A DNA stretch of 64,000 nt, taken from assembly GCF_000426285.1 (NCBI RefSeq), contig NZ_AUFB01000003.1:357816-421815 (forward strand), given 5' to 3'. The DNA comes from Rhizobium leucaenae USDA 9039 (GTDB lineage: Bacteria > Pseudomonadota > Alphaproteobacteria > Rhizobiales > Rhizobiaceae). A program made the translations under genes and the position numbers. The notes beneath the pieces are model-generated. The model was not told the DNA's origin. It made no database searches and saw nothing but the letters and a program-made list of their open reading frames with translations. Below are positions 7,466 through 17,471 of this stretch, in pieces. The stretch's first letter is position 1, and the number at the start of each line of letters is the position of its first letter.

Positions 7466-9769
7466 ATGGATATGAACGAAATCAAAGAGATTTTTTTCCA
7501 GGAGTGCGAGGAGCAGCTCGCCGAACTGGAATCCGGTCTCCTGAAAATGAATGATGGCGACCGGGATCCGGAAACCGTCAACGCCGTCTTCCGTGCCGTT
7601 CATTCCATCAAGGGTGGGGCAGGGGCCTTCGGTCTGGACGACCTTGTGTCCTTTGCCCATGTCTTCGAGACGACGCTCGATTGTGTTCGATCCAACAAGC
7701 TGGAGCCGACCCAGGATGTCCTGAAGGTCATGCTCAAGGCCGCCGATGTGCTGGCGGACCTCACCAACGCCGCCCGTGATGGCGGCAGCGTCGACCAGGC
7801 CCGCAGCAAGGGACTGGTCAAGGAACTGGAAGCGCTGGCCCACGGCGAATTGCCATCGGCATCGACAGCCGCTGAGGCCGCGCCGAAGCCGGTGAAGGCC
7901 GCAGCGCCCGCCCCGGCCCCCACCCCAGTCAAAGCCGCACCCGCTCCCACGGATGACAGCGGTTTTCAGCCGATCCCCTTCAGCTTCGACGATCATTTCG
8001 GTGGCGACGAAGCGTCTTCGAGCATGCCGGAATACGAAGTCAGCTTCAAGCCGCGTTCCGACCTCTACGCCAAGGGCAACGATGCGACGCTGCTGCTGCG
8101 CGATCTCTCGCGCGTCGGCGAGATGAGCATCCATTGCAACATGGACGCCCTGCCGGGCCTCGATCAGCTCGACCCCGAGGGCGCCTATTTCAAGTGGACG
8201 ATCTCAGTCAGAACGGACAAGGGCGAAGACGCCATCCGCACGGTCTTCGAATTCGCCGAATGGGATTGCGAGCTCGATATCCGGCTGGTCGAAGATGCCG
8301 CTGTCGGTGGCGATGAAGAATTGCCGATGGTTCCCGTGCCCTTCGATCTCTCCGTTCTCGACGGCGACGAGCCGGCTGTGGAAGCGGCTGCTGAAGCGCC
8401 GAGGCCGAAAAGCGATGCCGCCGCCGCTGTTGCCGCCGCCGAAACGGCAAGCAATGTCACGCAGCTTGCCTCTGCTGCCGCTCGTGTCGAAAAGAAGGAA
8501 GCTGCGGCAGCCGCCGCCGCTGCCGCTGCCAACGCCGCCGCGCAGAACAATGCCGCCGCCGCCGGCCAGACCATCCGCGTCGATCTCGACCGCGTCGACC
8601 GTCTGATCAACCTCGTCGGCGAGCTTGTCATCAACCAGGCGATGCTGTCGCAAAGCGTCATTGAGAATGACAACAACGGCGCATCCTCGATCAATATGGG
8701 CCTCGAAGAGCTGCAGCAGCTCACCCGTGAGATCCAGGACAGCGTCATGGCGATCCGCGCGCAGCCGGTGAAGCCGGTCTTCCAGCGCATGTCGCGTATC
8801 GTCCGTGAAATCGCCGACATGACCGGCAAGTCGATCCGCCTGATCACCGAAGGTGAAAACACCGAAGTCGACAAGACGGTCATCGACAAGCTGGCCGAGC
8901 CGCTGACCCATATGATCCGCAACGCCGTCGACCACGGCGTCGAAACACCGGAAAAGCGTACGGCGCTCGGCAAGAACCCGGAAGGCACGGTTCGCCTGAC
9001 CGCAAAGCACCGCTCCGGCCGCATCCTGATCGAACTCGCCGACGATGGCGCCGGCATCAACCGCGAAAAGGTGCGGCAGAAGGCCATCGACAACGATCTC
9101 ATCCCCGCCGATGCCAACCTCTCGGACGAGGAAATCGACAACCTGATCTTCCTGCCCGGCTTCTCGACAGCCGATAAGATTTCCGACATTTCCGGCCGCG
9201 GCGTCGGCATGGACGTCGTCAAGCGCTCGATCCAGGCACTCGGTGGCCGCATCAATATCAGCTCCAAGCCGGGACACGGCTCGGTCTTCACCATGAGCCT
9301 GCCGCTGACGCTTGCCGTCCTCGACGGCATGGTGGTCACAGTGGCCGGCCAGACGCTGGTCGTGCCGCTCACCGCCATAGTCGAAACCCTGCAGCCGGAA
9401 GCCGCCGCGATCCATTCCTTCGGCGCCAACCACCGCCTGATCTCGATCCGCAACAGCTTCTGCCCGCTGGTCGATGTCGGCCGCATCCTGAACTTCCGCG
9501 CCACGCAGGCCAATCCGGTCGACGGTGTCGCGCTGCTGGTGGAATCGGAAGGCGGCGGACAGCGCGCTCTGATGGTCGATGCCATCCAGGGCCAGCGCCA
9601 GGTCGTCATCAAGAGCCTCGAAGCGAACTACACGCATGTGCCCGGTATTGCCGCTGCGACCATCCTTGGTGATGGGCGCGTCGCTCTCATCCTTGATGTT
9701 GATGCTGTGGTCGGAGCCTCCCGCGGGCAATCGCTGAAGGCTGAAATGTCATACGCAGCAGCAGGTTAA
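7466..9769 (+). CDS. cheA: Chemotaxis histidine kinase CheA
   Basis: A 767-residue class II histidine kinase. P1 Hpt domain with phospho-His46 (FRAVHSIKGG). Pro/Ala-rich linker (~130-170). P2-like regulator-binding domain at about 190-290. A second long linker including a run of alanines (~345-360). Dimerisation domain from ~365. ATPase domain with N box MIRNAVDHGVE (~482), G1 DDGAGI (~525) and G2 GRGVGMD (~577). CheW-like P5 from ~611. It phosphorylates CheY1, CheY2 and CheB. The two-base-poor linkers are longer than in enteric CheA. Confidence 0.97.
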   Translation: MDMNEIKEIFFQECEEQLAELESGLLKMNDGDRDPETVNAVFRAVHSIKGGAGAFGLDDLVSFAHVFETTLDCVRSNKLEPTQDVLKVMLKAADVLADLTNAARDGGSVDQARSKGLVKELEALAHGELPSASTAAEAAPKPVKAAAPAPAPTPVKAAPAPTDDSGFQPIPFSFDDHFGGDEASSSMPEYEVSFKPRSDLYAKGNDATLLLRDLSRVGEMSIHCNMDALPGLDQLDPEGAYFKWTISVRTDKGEDAIRTVFEFAEWDCELDIRLVEDAAVGGDEELPMVPVPFDLSVLDGDEPAVEAAAEAPRPKSDAAAAVAAAETASNVTQLASAAARVEKKEAAAAAAAAAANAAAQNNAAAAGQTIRVDLDRVDRLINLVGELVINQAMLSQSVIENDNNGASSINMGLEELQQLTREIQDSVMAIRAQPVKPVFQRMSRIVREIADMTGKSIRLITEGENTEVDKTVIDKLAEPLTHMIRNAVDHGVETPEKRTALGKNPEGTVRLTAKHRSGRILIELADDGAGINREKVRQKAIDNDLIPADANLSDEEIDNLIFLPGFSTADKISDISGRGVGMDVVKRSIQALGGRINISSKPGHGSVFTMSLPLTLAVLDGMVVTVAGQTLVVPLTAIVETLQPEAAAIHSFGANHRLISIRNSFCPLVDVGRILNFRATQANPVDGVALLVESEGGGQRALMVDAIQGQRQVVIKSLEANYTHVPGIAAATILGDGRVALILDVDAVVGASRGQSLKAEMSYAAAG

Positions 9770-9773
9770 GCCT

Positions 9774-10241
9774 ATGTCATACGCCGTCAAGAACCTGACC
9801 CAGGGAGCCCGTGAGCTGATCGCCTTCCGCATCGGCGATCAGGAATTCTGCGTCGATATCATGTCGGTCCGTGAAATCCGCGGCTGGACGCGGGCGACGG
9901 CTATGCCGCATGCGCCGGCTCATGTCCTCGGCATTATCAACCTGCGCGGCGCTGTCTTGCCGATCGTCGATCTCTCGGCCCGTCTTGGCATGAAACGCGC
10001 CGAGCCGACCGCACGCCATGTGATCATCGTGGCGCAGGTCAAGCGCAAGGTGGTCGGCCTGCTGGTCGACGCCGTGTCCGATATTCTGACGGTTACCGAC
10101 GACAATATTCAGCCGACGCCGGAAATTTCTTCCGACTATGAGCGGCAGTTCGCGCGCGGCATCCTGGCGATCGACTGCCGTATGATCTGCCTTATCGAAC
10201 TCGAAACCCTGTTCCCGGACAGCGAAAGCGAAGCTGCATGA
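9774..10241 (+). CDS. cheW: Chemotaxis adaptor CheW
   Basis: A 155-residue CheW domain (GDQEFCVDIMSVREIRGW...GIINLRGAVLPIVDLS), coupling receptors such as IcpA to CheA. It begins four bases after the cheA stop and its TGA overlaps the cheR ATG. Full length with an undivided fold and no added domain. Confidence 0.97.
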   Translation: MSYAVKNLTQGARELIAFRIGDQEFCVDIMSVREIRGWTRATAMPHAPAHVLGIINLRGAVLPIVDLSARLGMKRAEPTARHVIIVAQVKRKVVGLLVDAVSDILTVTDDNIQPTPEISSDYERQFARGILAIDCRMICLIELETLFPDSESEAA

Positions 10242-11146
10242 GCATTATGGGAGCGACAGATTTCAGGGCATCCCCGGACGAGGTGCTGGCCAGCGGCGAA
10301 TATCCGCTGACGAGGCGCGATCTTTCCGAAATTGCCGCCATGATCTACTCGGACGCCGGAATTTCTCTCAACGAGACCAAAGCCTCGCTGGTCTATTCGC
10401 GGCTGTCGAAGCATATCCGCGCACTGGGCTTGCCGGGCTTTCGCGATTATTGCGTGCTGGTCTCCTCGCCGGCGGGGGCTGCGGCGCGGCGCGAGATGCT
10501 GTCGCATCTGACGACGAATTTCACCCGCTTTTTCCGCGAGAACCATCATTTCGACCATCTGCGCGACGAGGTTCTCCCTGGGCTTCTGGCGCGCGCCAAA
10601 AGCGGCGGCCGCGTTCGCATCTGGTCGGCAGCCTGTTCCGACGGGCAGGAGCCCTATTCCATAGCGCTCACGGTTTTGTCGCTGCTGCCCAATGCCGCCG
10701 AATTCGATTTCAAGATCCTGGCGACGGATATCGATCCGAAGATCCTCGGCCTCGCTCGCGCCGGCGCCTATGACGAGACATCGCTGGAAACGGTTTCGCC
10801 CGCCATGCGCAAGCAATGGTTCCAGGAAGTCGACATCCAGGGGCGCCGCAAGTTTCAGATCGACGATCGCGTCAAGCGGCTGATCACCTTCAACGAACTG
10901 AACCTGATGGCGCAATGGCCGTTCAAGGGCATGTTCGACGTCATCTTCTGCCGCAACGTCGTCATCTATTTCGACGAGCCGACGCAGACGAAGATCTGGT
11001 CGCGCTTTGCCGGTCTGCTGCCGGAGAACGGCCATCTCTATATTGGCCATTCCGAGCGCGTCTCGGGCGAAGCCAAGCACGTTTTCGACAATATCGGCAT
11101 TACCACTTATCGCCGTGTTGCCACTTCGACCGGGAGGAAAGTATGA
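10238..11146 (+). CDS. cheR: Chemoreceptor glutamate methyltransferase CheR
   Basis: A 302-residue SAM-dependent methyltransferase. The N-terminal helical domain (to ~95) contains NFTRFFRE. The SAM site reads [13 protein letters not shown], followed by [16 protein letters not shown]. The C-terminal part has [14 protein letters not shown]. It methylates glutamates on the receptor coiled coil for adaptation. It overlaps cheW and cheB by four bases on each side, so the adaptation enzymes are probably coupled in translation. Confidence 0.96.
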   Translation: MSIMGATDFRASPDEVLASGEYPLTRRDLSEIAAMIYSDAGISLNETKASLVYSRLSKHIRALGLPGFRDYCVLVSSPAGAAARREMLSHLTTNFTRFFRENHHFDHLRDEVLPGLLARAKSGGRVRIWSAACSDGQEPYSIALTVLSLLPNAAEFDFKILATDIDPKILGLARAGAYDETSLETVSPAMRKQWFQEVDIQGRRKFQIDDRVKRLITFNELNLMAQWPFKGMFDVIFCRNVVIYFDEPTQTKIWSRFAGLLPENGHLYIGHSERVSGEAKHVFDNIGITTYRRVATSTGRKV

Positions 11147-12186
11147 GCGCCGCCGCCCGTGTTCTCGTCGTCGATGACTCCGCAACCATGCGGGGCCTGA
11201 TCACCGCTGTCCTGCGCTCCGATCCGGAGGTCGATGTCATCGGCCAGGCCGGCGATGCAATGGAAGCGCGCGCGGCGATCAAGGCGCTCAATCCCGACGT
11301 GGTGACACTCGACATCGAGATGCCGAACATGAACGGCCTCGATTTCCTCGAAAAAATCATGACGCTGAGACCCATGCCGGTCATCATGGTCTCGACCATG
11401 ACGCACCGCGGCGCTGAGGCGACCCTGGCGGCCCTCGAAATCGGCGCGTTCGATTGCGTCGGCAAGCCTGCTCCGGGCGAGCCGCGCCCGTTCGGCGATC
11501 TGGCGGAAAAGGTGAAGGCAGCAGCCCGTTCGCAGCGCCAATATTCCAAGCCCGCCGCAAACCATACTCCGCCGCCAGCAGTCGCCGACTTCCGCGTCGG
11601 CCGCAAGATCGTCGCAATCGGCTCGTCCACCGGCGGCGTCGAGGCATTGATCGCGGTCCTGCAGAAATTCCCGGCCAATTGCCCGCCGACCGTCATTACC
11701 CAACACATGCCGCCAAGCTTTACCCGCAGCTTCGCCGAACGGCTTAACCGTCTCTGCGCACCCGTGGTGCAGGAGGCGACCGATGGCGCGCGTCTGGAAA
11801 TCGGCAAGATCTATCTGGCACCGGGCGGCGATCGGCATTTGCAGGTCGCCAACGCATCGGCGCCCCATTGCCGCCTGATCGACCGCGGGCCTGTCAACGG
11901 CCATCGTCCTTCCGTCGACGTGCTCTTCGATTCGGTCGCCGAGCTCGCCGGCCGCAATGCAGTCGGCGTCATCCTGACCGGCATGGGCCGCGACGGCGCC
12001 GCCGGCCTTCTCAAGATGCGCCATGCCGGCGCACGGACGATCGGCCAGAACGAAAAGACCTGCGTGGTCTACGGAATGCCGAGGGTCGCATTCGAACTCG
12101 GTGCAGTCGAGCAGCAGGTTCCGCTGAACGCCATTGGCGAGGAAATATTGAAAGTAACAGCCGCCCGCAAGGAAGGGAGCGAATAA
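11143..12186 (+). CDS. cheB: Chemoreceptor methylesterase/deamidase CheB
   Basis: A 347-residue protein starting at the ATG (11143) that overlaps the cheR stop; the frame extends upstream but only inside cheR. An N-terminal receiver domain has DD at 11-12 and phospho-Asp57 (LDIEMP). A linker (~125-150) leads to the esterase domain with the nucleophile Ser162 in GSSTGG, His in QHMPPSFT and Asp in GMGRDGA. It removes methyl groups from receptors when phosphorylated by CheA. The stop overlaps the cheY2 start by one base. Confidence 0.97.
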   Translation: MSAAARVLVVDDSATMRGLITAVLRSDPEVDVIGQAGDAMEARAAIKALNPDVVTLDIEMPNMNGLDFLEKIMTLRPMPVIMVSTMTHRGAEATLAALEIGAFDCVGKPAPGEPRPFGDLAEKVKAAARSQRQYSKPAANHTPPPAVADFRVGRKIVAIGSSTGGVEALIAVLQKFPANCPPTVITQHMPPSFTRSFAERLNRLCAPVVQEATDGARLEIGKIYLAPGGDRHLQVANASAPHCRLIDRGPVNGHRPSVDVLFDSVAELAGRNAVGVILTGMGRDGAAGLLKMRHAGARTIGQNEKTCVVYGMPRVAFELGAVEQQVPLNAIGEEILKVTAARKEGSE

Positions 12187-12575
12187 TGTCTCTAGCGGAG
12201 AAAATCAAAGTTCTGATCGTCGACGATCAGGTCACCAGCCGTCTGTTGTTGAGCGACGCGCTGACGCAACTGGGCTTCAAGCAGATCACTTCTGCCGGTG
12301 ACGGCGAGCAGGGCATGAAGATCATGGAGCAGCAGCCGCATCATCTGGTGATTTCCGACTTCAACATGCCGAAGATGGATGGTCTCGGCCTGCTGCAGGC
12401 CGTGCGCACCAATCCTACGACGAAGAAAGCGGCCTTCATCATCCTGACAGCGCAGGGCGACCGTGCGCTGGTGCAGAAGGCCGCCCAGCTCGGCGCCAAC
12501 AACGTTCTCGCCAAGCCCTTCACCATTGAAAAGATGAAAGCGGCGATCGAGGCCGTGTTCGGAGCATTGAAATGA
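12186..12575 (+). CDS. cheY2: Chemotaxis response regulator CheY2
   Basis: A 129-residue receiver with DD at 13-14, phospho-Asp58 (ISDFNMP), Thr in ILTAQ and Lys in AKPFT. In S. meliloti CheY2-P is the regulator that binds the flagellar motor and slows rotation. The ATG overlaps the cheB TAA by one base, and its own TGA overlaps cheD. Confidence 0.95.
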   Translation: MSLAEKIKVLIVDDQVTSRLLLSDALTQLGFKQITSAGDGEQGMKIMEQQPHHLVISDFNMPKMDGLGLLQAVRTNPTTKKAAFIILTAQGDRALVQKAAQLGANNVLAKPFTIEKMKAAIEAVFGALK

Positions 12576-13126
12576 TCGTCGAGGGTGCTGCCCGTCGCGT
12601 GCACATCATTCAGGGCGAGTACAAGGTCATCAACGACCCGGACGTGGTGCTGTCGACCATTCTGGGCTCGTGCGTGGCGGCGTGCTTGCGCGATCCGATC
12701 GCGGGCGTCGGCGGCATGAACCATTTCCTGCTGCCGGGGACGGCCGCTTCGCCGACGAGCGGTGGCGACGCGACGCGTTACGGCGTGCATCTGATGGAGC
12801 TTCTGATCAACGGTCTCCTGAAGCAGGGCGCGCGTCGTGACCGGCTGGAGGCCAAGGTCTTTGGCGGCGCAAAAACGATTGCCACCTTCTCCAATGTCGG
12901 CGAACAGAACGCCGCCTTCGCCATGCAGTTCCTGAGGGATGAAGGCATTCCGGTCGTCGGCTCCAGCACCGGCGGCGAGCATGGACGCAAGATCGAATAC
13001 TGGCCGATCTCCGGCCGTGCCCGGCAATACCCGTTGACCGGCGCCGAAACGCAGAAGACCGTGGCTCTGGAACAGCGCCCTGTTGCCGCCCCGAAGCCGG
13101 TCGACAACACGATCGAATTTTTCTGA
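12572..13126 (+). CDS. cheD: Chemoreceptor glutamine deamidase CheD
   Basis: A 184-residue CheD with catalytic Cys in GSCVAACL, His in [10 protein letters not shown] and Thr nearby, the usual catalytic set. It converts receptor glutamines to glutamates. The C-terminal ~25 residues are a polar extension ending NTIEFF, resembling the end of CheT (DFDFF) encoded 17 bases downstream. Confidence 0.94.
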   Translation: MIVEGAARRVHIIQGEYKVINDPDVVLSTILGSCVAACLRDPIAGVGGMNHFLLPGTAASPTSGGDATRYGVHLMELLINGLLKQGARRDRLEAKVFGGAKTIATFSNVGEQNAAFAMQFLRDEGIPVVGSSTGGEHGRKIEYWPISGRARQYPLTGAETQKTVALEQRPVAAPKPVDNTIEFF

Positions 13127-13143
13127 TCAACGAGGACTACCTG

Positions 13144-13533
13144 ATGACCACCATGCCGCGTGCCGAAGCATCCGCCATGCAGGAAGCGCTCCCAGCCATC
13201 CTCATGCGTATCGTCTCGGAATTGCACGACGTCGCCTACCTGATCGAGCGCATCGAACCGCAACTGCTCGATCTCGGTGGCATCAACGTGTTGGAATCGC
13301 CCGATTCCATGAAGGTTATGCAGGGCATCGATCTTGCCGTGCAGAAGACGCGGGGCATTGCCGAGTTCATCGACACGATCACCGGCGGCATGCCTGAGGG
13401 CTGGATGGTCGATGTTGCTACGGCGCTGAGCCTGGTCAAGCTGGCCGAAATGCAGAAGGCTCTCGGCGGCAGCGGCCGCCACGGACACTCCCAACCCTTG
13501 GCCAAGGCCGCCGGCGATTTCGATTTCTTCTGA
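13144..13533 (+). CDS. cheT: CheT, rhizobial signal-termination protein with a CheZ-like DxxxQ motif
   Basis: A 129-residue mostly helical protein closing the che operon, in the position of S. meliloti cheT. Residues 63-67 read DLAVQ, matching the DxxxQ catalytic signature of CheZ phosphatases. The C-terminal tail ends DFDFF after a flexible His/Gly-rich linker, reminiscent of the CheY-binding tail of CheZ. The sequence supports a role in removing phosphate from a CheY, as reported for S. meliloti; which CheY is targeted here cannot be told. Confidence 0.85.
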   Translation: MTTMPRAEASAMQEALPAILMRIVSELHDVAYLIERIEPQLLDLGGINVLESPDSMKVMQGIDLAVQKTRGIAEFIDTITGGMPEGWMVDVATALSLVKLAEMQKALGGSGRHGHSQPLAKAAGDFDFF

Positions 13534-13699
13534 CGGGAAGCGCCGGCGCCTGATATTGTTTTTCTTATATTATCTCGGATAAATTTTTCGAGTTCTTCAT
13601 TTTTCCTGCCCCGGACGAAACGCTCGCACAAGTTTCGATTTCTATCTTCGCTGCAGGGCACAAAGCCATCAGGTCTTTGACGAATCGTGCGAGAACAGA

Positions 13700-15379
13700 A
13701 TGAATCTGTTAAATCAATTAGTTCCCTTGTTCAGGAATCTGCAGAACCTGGGGAGGACACGCCTGCTGATCATGGCGGGCGTCGGCGTCGTTTCCATGGC
13801 GTTGATTCTGTTTGCAGCCCTTTACGTCAATAAACCTGCCCAGGAAACGCTCTATGTTGGCCTGGATGCAACCGATCTGAACCAGATCAGCATTGCGCTT
13901 GCCGAAGCCAATATCGGTTTCCAGGTGGGCACGGATGGCACCAGCCTGACCGTGCCGGCCGGCATGACCGGCAAGGCGCGCCTGCTGCTCGCCGAGCGTG
14001 GCCTGCCGAACAGCACCAATGCCGGCTATGAGCTCTTCGACAATGTCGGCTCTCTCGGCTTGACCTCCTTCATGCAGGAAGTGACCCGCGTGCGCGCGCT
14101 CGAAGGCGAAATCTCTCGCACGATCACGTCGATCTCGGGCATCAGCGCGGCACGAGTCCACATCGTCATGCAGGATGTCGGCAACTTCCGAAAAGCGGAC
14201 CAGAAACCGACGGCCTCGGTCATGATCCGAGCGAACGCCGAAGCGGCGCGCAAGTCGGCCCAGGCCATCCGTCATCTCGTCGCCTCTGCCGTGCCCGGCC
14301 TGGAGGTCGACGATGTTACGATTCTCGATTCCACCGGCCAATTGCTCGCCTCGGGCGATGATCCGAGCAACGGCGCGCTGAACCGCAATCTCGGCATCGT
14401 GCAGAATGTTCAGGACGAGGTCGAATCGAATATCAACAAGGCGCTTGCGCCGTTTCTCGGAATGGACAATTTCCGCTCCAGCGTAACGGCGCAGCTCAAT
14501 ACCGACAGCCAGCAGGTGCAGGAAACTACCTACGATCCGGATTCGAAGGTCGAGCGCTCGGTTCGCACCACCAAGGAAGCGCAGAAATCGCAGCAGCGCC
14601 AGTCGGATACGGCAGCAACCGTTGAGCAGAACATTCCGCAGGCTGCTCCGCAGGCCGGTGGCGGCGGACCGACATCGAACGATCAGTCCGACAAGCGCGA
14701 AGAACAGACCAACTACGAAATCAACAGCAAGACGACCGCCACGACCCGCAACAGCTATAGGGTCGAGAAGCTTTCGGTGGCGGTGGTGGTCAACAAGGGT
14801 CGCATCGCCCAGATGGTCGGTCAGCCGGCCGATCAGGCAAAGGTCGACGCTTATATCGCCGAGATGCAGAAGATTGTCGCGACTGCCGCCGGGCTCGACA
14901 CCAGCCGTGGTGACGTTGTCACTGTCAATGCGATGGACTTCCTCGACAATCAGCTTCTCGACGACACCTCTTCGGGCTTCAGCATCATGGATATGCTGAG
15001 CCGCAATATGGCCGGCATCATCAATTCGGCTGCCTTCGTTGCGGTTGCCTTCCTCATCGTCTGGATGGGCTTCCGTCCGCTGATCCGCTCGCTCGGCGGC
15101 GGCGCCGCTGGTGGCGCGGCTCTGCCGGAAGCGGCGGGCCTGGAATTGCCGGATTTCGCTCCTGCCGTCGGTGGGCCGGGCGCCGCGCTGATGGACGGCT
15201 TCGGCTCGGACTTCGGCTTCGACAGTACAGACGATCTGCTGACGATGGGCGAAGACGGCGGCACCTTCAATCGCCGTGTCAAGGAAGGGCCGGAACGTCG
15301 CCTCTCGCGTATGGTGGAAATCAGCGAGGAACGCGCCGCCAAGATCCTCAGAAAATGGGCCGTCGACAACGCTGCTTGA
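13700..15379 (+). CDS. fliF: Flagellar MS-ring protein FliF
   Basis: A 559-residue protein with two membrane segments (about 22-44 and 435-457) flanking the large periplasmic ring-building region; YscJ/FliF motif ALEGEISRTI-- followed by ARVHIV at about 135-155. The cytoplasmic C-terminus (RMVEISEERAAKILRKW) is the FliG-binding helix. It lies 166 bases after cheT and is followed by a strong terminator, so the unit ends here. The AT-rich gap 13534-13699, with a GCGCCGGCGC palindrome just after cheT, may hold its own promoter. Confidence 0.96.
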   Translation: MNLLNQLVPLFRNLQNLGRTRLLIMAGVGVVSMALILFAALYVNKPAQETLYVGLDATDLNQISIALAEANIGFQVGTDGTSLTVPAGMTGKARLLLAERGLPNSTNAGYELFDNVGSLGLTSFMQEVTRVRALEGEISRTITSISGISAARVHIVMQDVGNFRKADQKPTASVMIRANAEAARKSAQAIRHLVASAVPGLEVDDVTILDSTGQLLASGDDPSNGALNRNLGIVQNVQDEVESNINKALAPFLGMDNFRSSVTAQLNTDSQQVQETTYDPDSKVERSVRTTKEAQKSQQRQSDTAATVEQNIPQAAPQAGGGGPTSNDQSDKREEQTNYEINSKTTATTRNSYRVEKLSVAVVVNKGRIAQMVGQPADQAKVDAYIAEMQKIVATAAGLDTSRGDVVTVNAMDFLDNQLLDDTSSGFSIMDMLSRNMAGIINSAAFVAVAFLIVWMGFRPLIRSLGGGAAGGAALPEAAGLELPDFAPAVGGPGAALMDGFGSDFGFDSTDDLLTMGEDGGTFNRRVKEGPERRLSRMVEISEERAAKILRKWAVDNAA

Positions 15380-15385
15380 TAAGAG

Positions 15386-15410
15386 GACCGGGAGATGCTC
15401 CCGGTCTTTT
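15386..15410 (+). terminator. Rho-independent terminator after fliF
   Basis: GACCGGGAG (15386-15394) and CTCCCGGTC (15398-15406) form a perfect nine-base stem with a three-base loop followed by TTTT, seven bases after the fliF stop. Confidence 0.9.
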
Positions 15411-15906
15411 CATGCGATCGGAAGGGGAGCGCTTGATCAGGCCAACTTTGGGTTTCGCAAACGTTTCACGCGGTTCAGCCGGACGAATTCGAGTGACCGT
15501 AGGTGTTGGCAAGATCTCGCCGGTTCGGAAATTTCATTGCTGGGTAGAAAGAATCGACTTACAATCATCATACCTATTCGAAATTGCGCCGAAGCGGCGC
15601 GAATCAGACCATGGAGTCCGTGTTCGGTAATTCGGAGAATTTTGGAGATGCCGATATGCGGAGAAATCAGTCTATAGTTGGTTGATTGCGATTTAGGCGA
15701 TTCGCGCCAATGCGATTGCCCAAATCGAATTTATATATTAGCGCATTTAGCGCGTCCTGCGTCCGCAGAGAGTCGTGGGAGACGTAGTAACAAGTTGAGT
15801 TGGCGCAGACGCCTGTTTGAAGATCGATGCCATCTTCGAGGTTATGCGCCGGGTCCAGACCGAGCAATGCTCACGTTGGTGTTCGAGCGCCTGACAGCGG
15901 CAGGAA
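15411..15906. promoter_or_regulatory. Long upstream region of visN
   Basis: About 500 bases with no convincing gene; AT content rises from about 15540. An inverted repeat GATTTaGGC (15690-15698) / GCCcAAATC (15718-15726) and a nearby AT-rich TTATATATTAG stretch (about 15730) mark the most promoter-like part. It probably controls visNR, the top regulators of motility. Confidence 0.45.
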
Positions 15907-16653
15907 ATGCAAAAAATGGACATGCAGATATTGCAGGGGAGCAAGGGCGACAAGGATATGCGATTGGCCGCGTCCGCCAATACCATGTCGCGCGACCAGC
16001 TCATTCAGCAGTTGAGCGCCCTTGCCGGCTCGGCCTATCTCCAATCCGGTCTGCGCGTGCTGACGGACTATGTCGGCGCTTCCCACTATCTTCTGGCGCG
16101 CTGCGACCTGATCCAGGAGAGCGGTCTCGATTTCGTCGTATCCTCCGATTGGCCTTTCGATCTTGTCCGGCGTCTCGCTTCCGAACTCACAAGCGGCTAC
16201 GGCCGCACGAGCGAATTTGAAAAGTGCATGTCGCTGTTCCAGCCGAATTTTGCATTCCTGCCAGACGATGTTGAGTTGCCGGAAGGCGTCAGCCGCCAAT
16301 ATTGCTCACTGACCTTCAATGTCGGGCGTACGCGCTTCTCGCTGATGCTGCTTGCCCGTGACGGCCTTTTGCTGTCGCCCGAGCGGCTGCGTGACGTTGG
16401 ATTGCTGTCGGGCTACTTTGCGAGCTTCACCCGCTGCATGGAAGGCAAGTCCGAGCGCGATTTCGATCTCACCGAGCGCGAGCTTGAATGCTTGTTCTGG
16501 ATTGCGGAGGGCAAGACGAGCGACGAGATCGCCATGATCCTCGGCATCTCGAGAAACACCATCAACAACTATATTACCAGCGTGATGCGCAAAACCGCGA
16601 CCAAGACGCGATCGGAAGCGATCGCCTTTGCTGTTAGAAACAACCTCGTTTGA
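15907..16653 (+). CDS. visN: LuxR-family master regulator of motility VisN
   Basis: A 248-residue protein whose C-terminal ~65 residues are a GerE/LuxR helix-turn-helix (LTERELECLFWIAEGK, then SDEIAMILGISRNTINNY). The N-terminal ~175 residues are an autoinducer-binding-like domain whose ligand is unknown. In S. meliloti VisN and VisR act as a heterodimer to activate rem and class II genes. ATGs at codons 1, 4 and 6 make the exact start uncertain. The stop codon overlaps the alternative TTG start of visR. Confidence 0.93.
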   Translation: MQKMDMQILQGSKGDKDMRLAASANTMSRDQLIQQLSALAGSAYLQSGLRVLTDYVGASHYLLARCDLIQESGLDFVVSSDWPFDLVRRLASELTSGYGRTSEFEKCMSLFQPNFAFLPDDVELPEGVSRQYCSLTFNVGRTRFSLMLLARDGLLLSPERLRDVGLLSGYFASFTRCMEGKSERDFDLTERELECLFWIAEGKTSDEIAMILGISRNTINNYITSVMRKTATKTRSEAIAFAVRNNLV

Positions 16654-16664
16654 AGGGTCGATGG

Positions 16665-17411
16665 ATGCGATATCAGCCGGTTAGGACGACGGACGCGCCA
16701 AGCGAAGCAAGGCTCGGCCGTTCGCATCGGATATCGAGCCGTTCTGATCTCTTCCCCAAACTGGTGTCGATGCAGAAGTTGATCGACGCGCAGAATTTTG
16801 CCGTCTATCGCCTCAGCGGCTCCGGCCTGCCAAGCAAGCAGCGCCTGGTCTGCGAGCTGGAAAACTGGGGCTCGACCAATACCGTCCTCAACAAGGCCTT
16901 CGTGGAAGCCTATGGCGAGGCGATGATCGAGCATATCGAAAAGTCGCTGCTGCCGCTGATGTGGAACGGCCGCGATGGCGACAGCACCGCCGAGACGCCC
17001 GATTTTGCCTCGTTCACCCAGCGCCTGAAACCGCATCTCCTGCCTTTTGCCGGCGTCGCCTTTCCGGTGCGTCTGGGATCGGTCGGCAACGGCTATGTCG
17101 TGTTCGCCGCGAAATTCATGGATTTGACGAGCGATATGATCGTCGAGCTGCATGGTCGTAGCTGCCAGATCATGATGGATCTCCTGTCGCTCGACGAACG
17201 TCGATCGCCGGCCGCCGAAGCGCTGAGCGAACGCGAAATCGCCTGCCTGCAGCTTGCCGGCGATGGCCGGATCAGTGAGGAAATAGCCGAAAAGCTGGGA
17301 TTGTCGGTGCATACCGTCAACGCCTATCTCGGCTCGGCGACAATCAAGCTCGACAGCGTCAACCGTATCCAGGCAATCGCGAAAGCGATCCGCTTCGGTT
17401 ACATCAGCTAG
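16665..17411 (+). CDS. visR: LuxR-family master regulator of motility VisR
   Basis: A 248-residue partner of VisN with the same architecture: ligand-domain-like N-terminus and C-terminal GerE helix-turn-helix (LSEREIACLQLAGDGR, then SEEIAEKLGLSVHTVNAY). The ATG at 16665 was chosen because AAGGG lies seven bases upstream; a TTG at 16650 overlapping the visN stop would add five residues. Two hairpins follow at 17472-17571. Confidence 0.92.
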   Translation: MRYQPVRTTDAPSEARLGRSHRISSRSDLFPKLVSMQKLIDAQNFAVYRLSGSGLPSKQRLVCELENWGSTNTVLNKAFVEAYGEAMIEHIEKSLLPLMWNGRDGDSTAETPDFASFTQRLKPHLLPFAGVAFPVRLGSVGNGYVVFAAKFMDLTSDMIVELHGRSCQIMMDLLSLDERRSPAAEALSEREIACLQLAGDGRISEEIAEKLGLSVHTVNAYLGSATIKLDSVNRIQAIAKAIRFGYIS

Positions 17412-17471
17412 AGCGCGGTCGCGTTCACGGGACGCACAAAGGCCGGCCCAGGTCTCTTAAATCTACACATT

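Noticed and set aside
8185..9730. Two long minus-strand frames opposite cheA
   Set aside because: Antisense shadows of the CheA kinase domain.
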